Shown one piece after another: positions 39,217 to 46,252 of a stretch of DNA of 60,053 nucleotides. The notes under the pieces are model-generated. The model was not told the origin of the DNA, did no database searches, and saw only the letters and a list, made by a program, of their open reading frames with translations. Each line of letters opens with the position of its first letter. Positions within the stretch are counted from its first letter, which is position 1. Source of the DNA: CAZPBC01 sp964584775 (GTDB lineage: Bacteria > Chlamydiota > Chlamydiia > Chlamydiales > SLFE01); contig CAZPBC010000009.1 in the NCBI GenBank assembly GCA_964584775.1, forward strand, positions 1-60,053, written 5' to 3'. The translations under genes were made by a program, and so were the position numbers.

Positions 39217-40570
39217 TCGCGTGTTCTCTCCCTCTCTGGGAGAGAGCGTCTTTCAAGTGCTCTTCTAAACTTTTTTCTGAATCGATCTCTGCAAGGTTTT
39301 GAAGCGGCAGTGGGCCTTCTCCTTCAATCAGGAGGATGGGATCCTGCTCAAGTGATTCGAGATGGGTCACCTCTCCTAAAGAAGGGAGGAACTTCTCTTC
39401 TGTTGTCATGAGGAGAAGCCGTTTTTCTGGTGCAGCTAAGGAAACCCCCATCGAAAGAGGAAGGGCAAATCCCTCTGGGAGGGAGTAGGAGGTCAAGTAT
39501 TGCCTTTTATGAAGAGGGAGCTGCAGAAGTTGATGTGATTCGTCGATGAGCATGGAGTCTGACCGGAGGTTTTTTTCGATGGTGAACTCTAAGCTGCTGC
39601 GGTGCTTTTCAGGAAAATGCACTTCTCTTGGAGGCGTGTTTCTCATCTCTACAAGCCCTTTGACAAAGTCCGTCAGAAGAATCTTTTTATAGAGATGGTG
39701 GTCAATCTTCTGCTCAAAGCGGCTAAAGAAGAGCGAGTGGTTGGGTTTTGCTTCAAGAAGATCTTTTTGTAAAAGGCCGAGTGAGAGGAGAAGATCTCGC
39801 TTTTGAATCCAAGGGAGAAGCGTCTCTCCTAGGACGCCCACGAAGAGGGGGTGCCTTTCATCGATGACGGTTTTAGCAAGGGGAGTGGTTACATAGGGGA
39901 GTCCCTTCCTTTCCAAAAAAGTGAGGACAGCGTGCCCTAAATCAAAACTCATGATCTCTTTTCCTAAAACCACTAGAGGTCTTTCGGCTTGATCAAGAAG
40001 CTTTTCTGTCTCTTCAAGAGCTTCCTTGAGCGCTGTTTTGTCTGACTGAAGATCTTCTGAAGATGTGGAGGGGGAACCTGTCCCTGAAAACTTCTCACTG
40101 ATCTGCAAAAGGACTGGACGTCCAGAAATCTTCGCGCTTGTCTTTAAGGATGGGATTTTTTGGGTGGCATCGGAAGTTTGGTCAAGGAGTGCCTGTTCAC
40201 AGGTGAAGGGTGCTAAGAGTTGAGAGACCTCTTCGTCATTTCCCTCAGTGATGAGAAAAAGAGGCACAGCTTCATCATGACAAGCTTTTACCACATCCAC
40301 GAGCGAGTAGAGCTCCTCTTCTGGAACGTATAGAGCCCCAAGTCCTTTCTGAGTGGCATAGCCGTAGGCCATGATCGCTGCTGATTTTGCTGAAAGGGCG
40401 GGGACGGAGTGGATAGGGTGCTTGTTGAGCTCTTTCTGCAAAGGTGGGGGAAGTTCGTGATGTAAAAAGAGGTGCTCCACTTCCTCCTGGATCAAGTGGT
40501 TAAGCACCTGCTTCAGAAGGGGGGGGCTTTCACCTTGAGGGTGGAGGGGGACGATCACCGAGTCTTCCAT
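39197..40570 (-). CDS. Degenerate thiamine-diphosphate-enzyme-like protein
   Basis: About 457 residues from ATG 40570 (an in-frame start 36 nt upstream is less likely). It keeps the three-domain outline of acetolactate-synthase/decarboxylase enzymes: N-terminal Pyr-like domain (EEVEHLFLHHELPPPLQ; SAKSAAIMAYGYATQKGLGALYV), a middle domain (LLDQAERPLVVLGKEIM; GLPYVTTPLAKTVIDERHPLFVGVLG) and a shortened C-terminal PP-like domain (SLPEGFALPLSMGVSLAAPEKRLLLMTTEEKFL). The GDG...NN ThDP/Mg motif is replaced by TTE and the downstream NN is missing, so cofactor binding is unlikely. A non-catalytic or decaying relative is the best reading. Overlaps the rseP 3' end by 20 bp. Confidence 0.6.
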   Translation of the reverse strand: MEDSVIVPLHPQGESPPLLKQVLNHLIQEEVEHLFLHHELPPPLQKELNKHPIHSVPALSAKSAAIMAYGYATQKGLGALYVPEEELYSLVDVVKACHDEAVPLFLITEGNDEEVSQLLAPFTCEQALLDQTSDATQKIPSLKTSAKISGRPVLLQISEKFSGTGSPSTSSEDLQSDKTALKEALEETEKLLDQAERPLVVLGKEIMSFDLGHAVLTFLERKGLPYVTTPLAKTVIDERHPLFVGVLGETLLPWIQKRDLLLSLGLLQKDLLEAKPNHSLFFSRFEQKIDHHLYKKILLTDFVKGLVEMRNTPPREVHFPEKHRSSLEFTIEKNLRSDSMLIDESHQLLQLPLHKRQYLTSYSLPEGFALPLSMGVSLAAPEKRLLLMTTEEKFLPSLGEVTHLESLEQDPILLIEGEGPLPLQNLAEIDSEKSLEEHLKDALSQRGREHAIKFPKF

Positions 40571-40680
40571 AGTCTGGACTCTACCCGAAGAGCAAAAAAA
40601 TCCCAAGTGGGTGTTTGATAGAAAGAGTGGACGACTTCTTTTTTCTAGGATATTTTACTAAGATATTCATTTTCTTAGGT

Positions 40681-41097
40681 TTATTGCTTCTGGTTCAGGA
40701 ATAGTTGATTCCATGCAACAGTGGCAACCTGCGTTGTTTGGGTGTCGAAGGTCTGATCTTGCTCTGTTAGGAAGGCACCAACTCGTTGGTCCCAAGCCTC
40801 AAAATCCTCTGAGGGAGGAGAAAGGCTATTTAGAAAGTCCAGGCGCAACCTGAGGTGCCGCAAAAGCCTCTTCTGGAGGGCAATGTAGGCATCGGAGTCG
40901 GTTCTTGTCCAGTTAGACATGATTTTTTTATGTAGGCGGTTCAACTCTTGAAAGGCGTCCGCGACCGATACTCCAAGTGGCCAGTGAAGGTTCGCGGCAA
41001 AGTAGGCAACGCTCGGATAGTAATCGATGTTATAGCAAGCGACTCCATCGACGAGATGTTGAACTCTTCCAGGATCGTAGTTATCAGGACATAGCAT
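40681..41097 (-). CDS. Small hypothetical protein downstream of dnaK
   Basis: 138 residues from ATG 41097, which has AAGG 8 nt upstream; the frame extends to 41130 but that part overlaps the dnaK terminator. No family recognised. Mainly helical: VQHLVDGVACYNIDYYPSV, AFQELNRLHKKIMSNW, then LQKRLLRHLRLRLDFLNSL. No signal peptide or membrane segment. Three cysteines fall in the first third of the longer frame, with no metal-motif spacing. It is separated from dnaK by a strong terminator, so it is probably transcribed on its own. Confidence 0.6.
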   Translation of the reverse strand: MLCPDNYDPGRVQHLVDGVACYNIDYYPSVAYFAANLHWPLGVSVADAFQELNRLHKKIMSNWTRTDSDAYIALQKRLLRHLRLRLDFLNSLSPPSEDFEAWDQRVGAFLTEQDQTFDTQTTQVATVAWNQLFLNQKQ

Positions 41098-41118
41098 GAT
41101 TGACCTTATTAGGGTTTG

Positions 41119-41157
41119 AAAAAACCCCAAGTGAAGCGGACTTCAAATGGGGTTTTT
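41119..41157 (-). terminator. Intrinsic terminator of the hrcA-grpE-dnaK operon
   Basis: On the minus strand: AAAAACCCCA, an internal TGAAG/CTTCA extension with TCCG loop, then TGGGGTTTTTT. A long interrupted stem with a final T6 run, placed 24 bp after the dnaK stop. Confidence 0.88.
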
Positions 41158-41180
41158 AGATTCAAAAGTTTGAAGAACGA

Positions 41181-43136
41181 TTACTTATCATCGTCTTCGA
41201 GGATTTCGACTTCAGCCTCCTCGATCTCTTCCTCTTGCTGGGCACCTTGTGGCTGCTCGCCGTTCGGTGTGGGTCCCGCTTGAGGGGTAGGTCCACCAGG
41301 AGCTTCTGTGGGTCCGACGCCCGCTTTCGAGAGCACCTCGCCAATCTTTTGCATGTGCTGCTCAAGGTTGGTTTTGGCGGTTTTAATCTCAGCGATGTCA
41401 TCTTTTTCGAGAGCTTTTTTCACGGCGTCGATGTGGGCTTGTACATCCTCTACGACGTCGGCTGGAAGCTTCTCTTTGTGTTCGCCGATCGCTTTTTCCG
41501 CTTGGAATGCCATCGAATCCGCTTCGTTCTTGATTTGGATCTCCTCTTGGCGTTTTTTATCCTCTTCACGGTGCGCTTCAGCATCGCGGACGAGGCGGTC
41601 GATCTCATCTTGATCGAGACCAGAAGAGGCTTCGATACGGATCTTCTGCTCTTTCCCTGAGGCCTTGTCTTTCGCAGTGACGTGGAGGATTCCATCCGCG
41701 TCCATGTCGAAGGCCACCTCGATCTGTGGCACTCCACGTGGAGAAGGAGGGATGTCTGCTAAGTCAAAGCGTCCGACCTCTTTACAGTCGCTTGCGAGCT
41801 TTCTCTCTCCTTGAAGAACGCGGATCGTCACGGCAGGCTGGTTGTCAGCTGCGGTCGAGAAGATCTGCTTCTTCTGTACAGGGATGGTGGTGTTACGCTC
41901 GATAAGAGGTGTCATCACTCCACCGAGGGTTTCAATTCCGAGGGTGAGCGGAGTTACGTCGAGAAGAAGCACGTCTTTCACGTCTCCAGCGAGAACTCCA
42001 CCTTGGATCGCAGCACCTACAGCAACGACCTCATCTGGGTTCACCCCTTTGTGTCCTTCTTTACCGAAGATCTCTTTCACGCGCTCTTGAACGGCAGGCA
42101 TTCTGCTCATTCCACCGACGAGGATCACTTCGCTGATGTCATCTTTAGAAACGCCGGCATCATCAAGGGCTTTGATGCAAGGCTGGACGGTTCTCTCGAC
42201 AAGATCGTGTGTCAGCTGTTCGAGCTTCGCACGTGTGAGGGTGAGCGTGAGGTGTTTGGGTCCTGATGCATCCATGGTGATGAAGGGGAGGTTGATCTCT
42301 GTGGAAGTCGTTCCAGAGAGCTCAATCTTCGCTTTCTCAGCGGCGTCACGGAGACGCTGCAGAGCCATTTTGTCTTCAGAAAGGTCAATGCCTTGATCTT
42401 TCTTAAACTCTTCGAGCATCCAGTTTAAAACGGCGATATCAAAGTCGTCACCTCCGAGGTGGGTGTCACCGTTGGTGGCAAGGACTTCGAAGACCCCGTC
42501 GCCGATCTCGAGGATCGAGATATCGAAGGTTCCACCACCGAGGTCATAGACGGCGATCTTTTTGTCATGGGTCTCTTTATCAAGACCGTAGGCGAGAGCG
42601 GCAGCGGTGGGCTCAGGAATGATCCGCTTGACATCGAGGCCAGCGATCTTACCCGCATCTTTTGTCGACTGTCTTTGAGAGTCGTTGAAGTAAGCAGGAA
42701 CGGTGATCACCGCTTCAGTGATGGTTTCACCGAGGTAGGCTTCCGCTGTCTCTTTCATTTTCATGAGAACGTAAGCAGAAGCTTCTTCTGGTGTCATCTT
42801 TCTTCCGTCTGTCAGTTCGAAAGTGGCGTCGCCGTTATTTCCAGAAACGACTTTGTAAGGGACGGTCTTGACCTCAGAATCCACCTCGTCGCGCTTACGA
42901 CCAATGAACCTCTTAGGAGAGGTGATGGTGTTTTCTGAGTTAGCAACCGCCTGGCGTTTTGCCGGAACCCCGACGAGACGCTCATCTCCTTTGATGGCGA
43001 CAACAGAAGGAGTGGTTCTAGACCCTTCAGCGTTGGCGATGACCTTCGCTTGGCCTCCTTCCATGACAGCTACGCAGGAGTTTGTGGTTCCTAAGTCAAT
43101 TCCAATAATTTTGTTCGATTTTTTCTTGTCACTCAT
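41181..43136 (-). CDS. dnaK: Chaperone DnaK (Hsp70)
   Basis: 651 residues, full length. ATPase domain: GIDLGTTNSCVAVMEGG (phosphate-1), IPEPTAAALAYGLD, VYDLGGGTFDISILEIGDG (phosphate-2), VGGMSRMPAVQ (adenosine). Linker LLLDVTPLTLGIET, then substrate-binding domain. C-terminal lid with a Gly/Pro/Gln-rich stretch and acidic tail ending EILEDDDK, close to the EEVD-like bacterial form. GGAG precedes the start. Follows grpE by 5 bp in the chlamydial order hrcA-grpE-dnaK; heat regulation by HrcA/CIRCE is expected. Confidence 0.98.
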   Translation of the reverse strand: MSDKKKSNKIIGIDLGTTNSCVAVMEGGQAKVIANAEGSRTTPSVVAIKGDERLVGVPAKRQAVANSENTITSPKRFIGRKRDEVDSEVKTVPYKVVSGNNGDATFELTDGRKMTPEEASAYVLMKMKETAEAYLGETITEAVITVPAYFNDSQRQSTKDAGKIAGLDVKRIIPEPTAAALAYGLDKETHDKKIAVYDLGGGTFDISILEIGDGVFEVLATNGDTHLGGDDFDIAVLNWMLEEFKKDQGIDLSEDKMALQRLRDAAEKAKIELSGTTSTEINLPFITMDASGPKHLTLTLTRAKLEQLTHDLVERTVQPCIKALDDAGVSKDDISEVILVGGMSRMPAVQERVKEIFGKEGHKGVNPDEVVAVGAAIQGGVLAGDVKDVLLLDVTPLTLGIETLGGVMTPLIERNTTIPVQKKQIFSTAADNQPAVTIRVLQGERKLASDCKEVGRFDLADIPPSPRGVPQIEVAFDMDADGILHVTAKDKASGKEQKIRIEASSGLDQDEIDRLVRDAEAHREEDKKRQEEIQIKNEADSMAFQAEKAIGEHKEKLPADVVEDVQAHIDAVKKALEKDDIAEIKTAKTNLEQHMQKIGEVLSKAGVGPTEAPGGPTPQAGPTPNGEQPQGAQQEEEIEEAEVEILEDDDK

Positions 43137-43141
43137 GTCTA

Positions 43142-43717
43142 TTACTCCTCTATTTCGTCCGAAGGCTCTTCTTCCTCTTCCGGACGAGCTTCAGTTTTAG
43201 CTTTTGCAACAACCACGTGGGCGGGTCTTAAAACTTCATCCCCCATGGTGTAACCTTTTAAAGTCTCTTTGATGATGGTCCCGGGGAGCTGGTCTTCGCA
43301 CTCCTCGGTTTCACTCACATGATGGAGGTGGGGATCGATCGGCTTTCCCAAAGTTTCCATCGGCGCGACATTCATCGCGGTGAGGACATCTTTAAAGTGT
43401 CCGAGGATCATCTCAAATCCTACGGCCCAGTGTTTGACCTCATCACTCATAGCGCCCTTGTGCTTCAGGGCGTTTTCCATCTGATCGATCGGGGTGAGGA
43501 AGTCGACAACGACCGACTTGGCACTTTGTCTGCACATCTCCTCACGCTCTTTGATGAGTCTTTTTCTCATGTTCTCCTGCTCGGCGAGCAGTCTCATGTA
43601 TTTATCTTTGTATTCAGCGAGTTCGTTCTGAAAATTTTCAATTTCTGAAACCGTGGTCGTTTCGGCCTCCCCCGTTTCAGGTTGAGTTTCAGGGGGAGTT
43701 TCAGGCGTTTCATCCAT
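43142..43717 (-). CDS. grpE: Nucleotide exchange factor GrpE
   Basis: 191 residues. Acidic N-terminus rich in ETPPETQPE, then the long dimerising helix (FQNELAEYKDKYMRLLAEQE), NMRKRL, and the C-terminal beta wing ending DEVLRPAHVVVAK, all standard for GrpE. It exchanges ADP for ATP on DnaK. The C-terminal tail is extended by a Glu-rich segment (EARPEEEEEPSDEIEE) beyond the usual end. Its start overlaps the hrcA stop by 8 bp. Confidence 0.96.
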   Translation of the reverse strand: MDETPETPPETQPETGEAETTTVSEIENFQNELAEYKDKYMRLLAEQENMRKRLIKEREEMCRQSAKSVVVDFLTPIDQMENALKHKGAMSDEVKHWAVGFEMILGHFKDVLTAMNVAPMETLGKPIDPHLHHVSETEECEDQLPGTIIKETLKGYTMGDEVLRPAHVVVAKAKTEARPEEEEEPSDEIEE

Positions 43718-44843
43718 TCTTTTTATCCTCTAGTAGGAGGAGCTCTTTCTTAGGGAGAAGAAGCTGCTCTTCCATCGGTTGTCTATAGGTAATACGGTAT
43801 TTGTAAATGCGTTTGGTGAGCTCTTCGCTCACTTTTTCTGAAAAGTAGCGCAAGGTTGCAAAGAGCTCTTTGTAATCCATGCGTAAGGGGCCAATCAGCC
43901 CAACCGCTCCCACGACTTTCTGTCCGATTGTGTAGGGAATCGCAATCACTGAAAAATCGGGTTCTTCCTGTGAGTAGGGGAGAAGCTCTTTTCCAATCCA
44001 GTACTTCAGCTTCTCTAGCTTGAGGCACTCTTTTAAAATGATGCGCATCCCTTGTAGGTTTTCAAAAAGCGATAGCATCTTTGCGAGCCGTGCAGCGCTG
44101 TCAATTTCGGGGTAGTTGAGAAGGTTAGACAGCCCTGTTTTGTAGATTCCGTTGTCGCTAAACTGGCTGTAACCGACAATGTAGCGAACCATCACTTCGT
44201 TGTACCAAGTCTTCGCAAGTTCAAGTGTCTCCGCGTCAGCCTCCTCAGGCAAATCGTGGCCTGTCATTCGATAGAGAAAGTACTGTTCGATGTGCTTCAC
44301 GCGGAACGTGTTCAACTTCAAATCACAGTGGAGGATCTCGGTATGGATCTGTCCAAAATTGGTCATCACCACGGATAGGGCGCGGTTTTGATCCAGCTCA
44401 ACGAGTTTGATATCGAGAGCAAAGTCCTGGTCAAACTGGGGTGGCATCATAAAGACCGCTGACTTTGTCAATCTTGAGAGCAGCTCTGCCGATTCTTGCA
44501 AAAAGGCATTCACTTCGGGGTTGCTCTCATTCGTGAGCGCATCAATCTGCTTCTTGTGGTCAGGATTCTGTTCGCTTGACTCGAGTGCCTCCTCCGCATA
44601 CCACTGAAAGGCCTTCTCCGTAGGGACCCTTCCGCCAGAGGTGTGCAATTGGACTAAAAACCCCTCCTGTTCGAGGCTGACGAAGTAGTTGCGGATGGTC
44701 GCGCTGCTAAACCCGTCAAAACCGGACTCTTTGAGGGAATTCGAGCCGACAGGCTTTCCTGTGGCGATAAAAGACTCAATCAGCCCAAAAAGGACCTCTT
44801 TTTCGCGCTCTTTTTTGCTTTTTGACGCTTTTTTCTCTCTCAT
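43710..44843 (-). CDS. hrcA: Heat-inducible repressor HrcA
   Basis: 377 residues. A winged-helix N-terminal domain (GLIESFIATGKPVGSNSLKE, SSATIRNYFVSLEQEGFLVQ, SGGRVPTEKAF) binds CIRCE; the GAF-like effector and dimerisation domain follows (FSVIAIPYTIGQKVVGAVGLIGPLRM). A C-terminal extension of roughly 30 residues (QPMEEQLLLPKKELLLLEDK) beyond the usual bacterial length is a chlamydial trait. Start ATG 44843 has no Shine-Dalgarno; the -10 box ends 9 nt before it, suggesting a leaderless message. A CIRCE element lies just upstream, so the operon is self-regulated. Confidence 0.95.
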   Translation of the reverse strand: MREKKASKSKKEREKEVLFGLIESFIATGKPVGSNSLKESGFDGFSSATIRNYFVSLEQEGFLVQLHTSGGRVPTEKAFQWYAEEALESSEQNPDHKKQIDALTNESNPEVNAFLQESAELLSRLTKSAVFMMPPQFDQDFALDIKLVELDQNRALSVVMTNFGQIHTEILHCDLKLNTFRVKHIEQYFLYRMTGHDLPEEADAETLELAKTWYNEVMVRYIVGYSQFSDNGIYKTGLSNLLNYPEIDSAARLAKMLSLFENLQGMRIILKECLKLEKLKYWIGKELLPYSQEEPDFSVIAIPYTIGQKVVGAVGLIGPLRMDYKELFATLRYFSEKVSEELTKRIYKYRITYRQPMEEQLLLPKKELLLLEDKKNG

Positions 44844-44852
44844 TATACATCA

Positions 44853-44881
44853 ATAATACTCCTGAAGAGGACAGCTGTCAA
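44853..44881 (-). promoter_or_regulatory. Promoter of hrcA-grpE-dnaK
   Basis: On the minus strand -35 TTGACA (44881-44876), 17-bp spacer, -10 TATTAT (44858-44853). Consensus-like. Nine bases separate it from ATG 44843. A second AT box (TATAAT) overlaps the ATG itself but lacks a -35 partner. Confidence 0.78.
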
Positions 44882-44887
44882 GAAAAT

Positions 44888-44914
44888 TTAGCGCTCTCAC
44901 TACGAGATTGCTAA
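44888..44914 (-). promoter_or_regulatory. CIRCE operator (HrcA binding site)
   Basis: TTAGCGCTC, 9 bp, GATTGCTAA: both arms match the CIRCE consensus TTAGCACTC-N9-GAGTGCTAA at 16 of 18 positions with the correct spacer. It lies 6 bp upstream of the -35 box rather than over the -10 or start site. Confidence 0.93.
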
Positions 44915-44973
44915 ATTAGGCTCTAATGCCGTTTTTTGGGGGGTAGAGTAAGGGAGGCTCTTTAGATACTCCC

Positions 44974-45537
44974 TTATTCGAGTGTGAATTGGACCTTGGT
45001 GCGCTTGTGGAAGAGGGCTGCGATGGAGTTGCCTTTGACGCGGTAGTTGAGGTTGTTGGTCTCACTGGCGGTAATGATGAAGCGGGTGAGGGTCAGGACG
45101 TCAGTTTCATCGCTGCGGTAGATGTTCATCGAGAGGAATTCTCGGATCCCGTCCGTCGTATCAATAATGAATTGGGCATAGTAAGAGACGGCTCCAAACG
45201 CCTTTGACTCCACGGGGGGGATCTCTTTAACCTTAGTGACAGCGTCTTGGTTCACTTTATATTCCTGTACAACGGAGTCGAGGATGCTTTTAGCGATCTC
45301 TTCAGTGTCACTTGGGCTCCTGGGTCCGATAATGAGGTTCAGCTGCACAAGGGGGTTGCTATTGATATAGGAGGCAACGGATCCTTCAACGGAGGGGCGT
45401 TCAGGAAAAATGGTTTCGACTTGAACGCCTTCGCCTTTGTAGGTGACAAAGTAGGCACCATCTCCTCTCTCCTCAAACGTGAAGCCACCAAAGAGAAGGA
45501 GGGGCGCTAAAAGAAATCCTATGAGAACTCGTAACAT
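44974..45537 (-). CDS. Exported hypothetical protein
   Basis: 187 residues, with a signal peptide (LRVLIGFLLAPLLLFGGFTF) and then an alpha/beta domain: DGAYFVTYKGEGVQVETIFP, VQLNLIIGPRSPSDTEEIA, FGAVSYYAQFIIDTTDG, DVLTLTRFIITAS. No family recognised; the pattern of paired beta-strands with a central helix suggests a small periplasmic or outer-membrane-associated fold. AGGGG precedes ATG 45537. Divergent from carbonic anhydrase and transcribed towards the heat-shock operon. A hairpin at 44949-44976 covers its stop but has no T run. Confidence 0.6.
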   Translation of the reverse strand: MLRVLIGFLLAPLLLFGGFTFEERGDGAYFVTYKGEGVQVETIFPERPSVEGSVASYINSNPLVQLNLIIGPRSPSDTEEIAKSILDSVVQEYKVNQDAVTKVKEIPPVESKAFGAVSYYAQFIIDTTDGIREFLSMNIYRSDETDVLTLTRFIITASETNNLNYRVKGNSIAALFHKRTKVQFTLE

Positions 45538-45580
45538 GCCCCTACGTTACACAAGAGCAGTAAAAAAAAACAATATCGTG

Positions 45581-45586
45581 TATAAT
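45581..45586 (+). promoter_or_regulatory. -10 box placed 9 nt before the carbonic anhydrase ATG
   Basis: A perfect TATAAT ends 9 nt before ATG 45596. No convincing -35 was found at 16-18 bp, and no Shine-Dalgarno lies in between (CGCCTTGTT). It has the same geometry as the promoters at 6226 and 44853. Confidence 0.55.
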
Positions 45587-45595
45587 CGCCTTGTT

Positions 45596-46234
45596 ATGCG
45601 AGAACTAAAGCACCTTTTTGACAACAACCGCGCTTGGGCGGAGAGCAAAAAAGAGAAGGATGGAGAGGTCTTTCTCAAAAGCGCTCAGAAGCAAACTCCC
45701 AAATATCTTTGGATCGGCTGTTCCGATAGCCGTATTCCTGCTAACGAGATTCTGGGATTGGAGCCTGGAGAGCTCTTTGTGCACCGCAATGTTGCCAACC
45801 TCTTTCCGAATACCGATTTTAATTGCCTCTCTGTTTTAGAGTATGCTGTCGACGCTCTCGGAGTCGAGCACGTGATTGTCTGTGGTCATTATGGCTGTGG
45901 GGGAGTGGCTGCAGCGATGGAAAATCAACAGTTTGGGCTGGTGGATAACTGGCTGCGTAACATCCGGGATGTGTTCGCGAAAGAGAGAGAAGAGCTAGAG
46001 CTGATCTCGAATGAAGAGCTCCGCTACCAGCGTCTCGTAGAACTCAATGTCCTCCACCAAGTCATGAACGTGTGTCACACGACCATCGTCCAAAATGCTT
46101 GGGCGAAAGGACGCAAGCTTTCGATCCACGGCTGGGTTTACGATCTATCGACCGGCCTTCTGAAAGACCTCAACTGCTGCCTCTCTTCCCTCGAGCAGGT
46201 GGAAGAGTCCTACCGCACACTCAAGCTGCATTAG
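45596..46234 (+). CDS. Beta-class carbonic anhydrase
   Basis: 212 residues from ATG 45596 (MRELKHLFDNNRAW, the normal family N-terminus); the open frame upstream to 45479 is basic and lacks conservation. Zinc ligands are present: C42 and D44-R46 in GCSDSRIP, then GHYGCGG with His and Cys. It interconverts CO2 and bicarbonate in the cytoplasm, supplying carboxylases or balancing pH. Length and motifs are typical. A -10 box 9 nt before the ATG points to a leaderless transcript. Convergent with the metal ATPase, 18 bp apart. Confidence 0.94.
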   Translation: MRELKHLFDNNRAWAESKKEKDGEVFLKSAQKQTPKYLWIGCSDSRIPANEILGLEPGELFVHRNVANLFPNTDFNCLSVLEYAVDALGVEHVIVCGHYGCGGVAAAMENQQFGLVDNWLRNIRDVFAKEREELELISNEELRYQRLVELNVLHQVMNVCHTTIVQNAWAKGRKLSIHGWVYDLSTGLLKDLNCCLSSLEQVEESYRTLKLH

Positions 46235-46252
46235 TCATCTATTCAAAAAAGT

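Noticed and set aside
39224..39246. TCTCTCCC/GGGAGAGA hairpin as rseP terminator
   Set aside because: It lies in the coding end of the convergent gene and is not followed by a T run in either direction strong enough to call.
44949..44976. Hairpin TAAGGGAG/CTCCCTTA over the stop of the exported protein gene as terminator
   Set aside because: There is no T run on the minus strand after the stem; it could be structure only.
45479..45595. Basic N-terminal extension of carbonic anhydrase
   Set aside because: It overlaps the start of the divergent exported-protein gene and the TATAAT box; the family N-terminus begins at ATG 45596.
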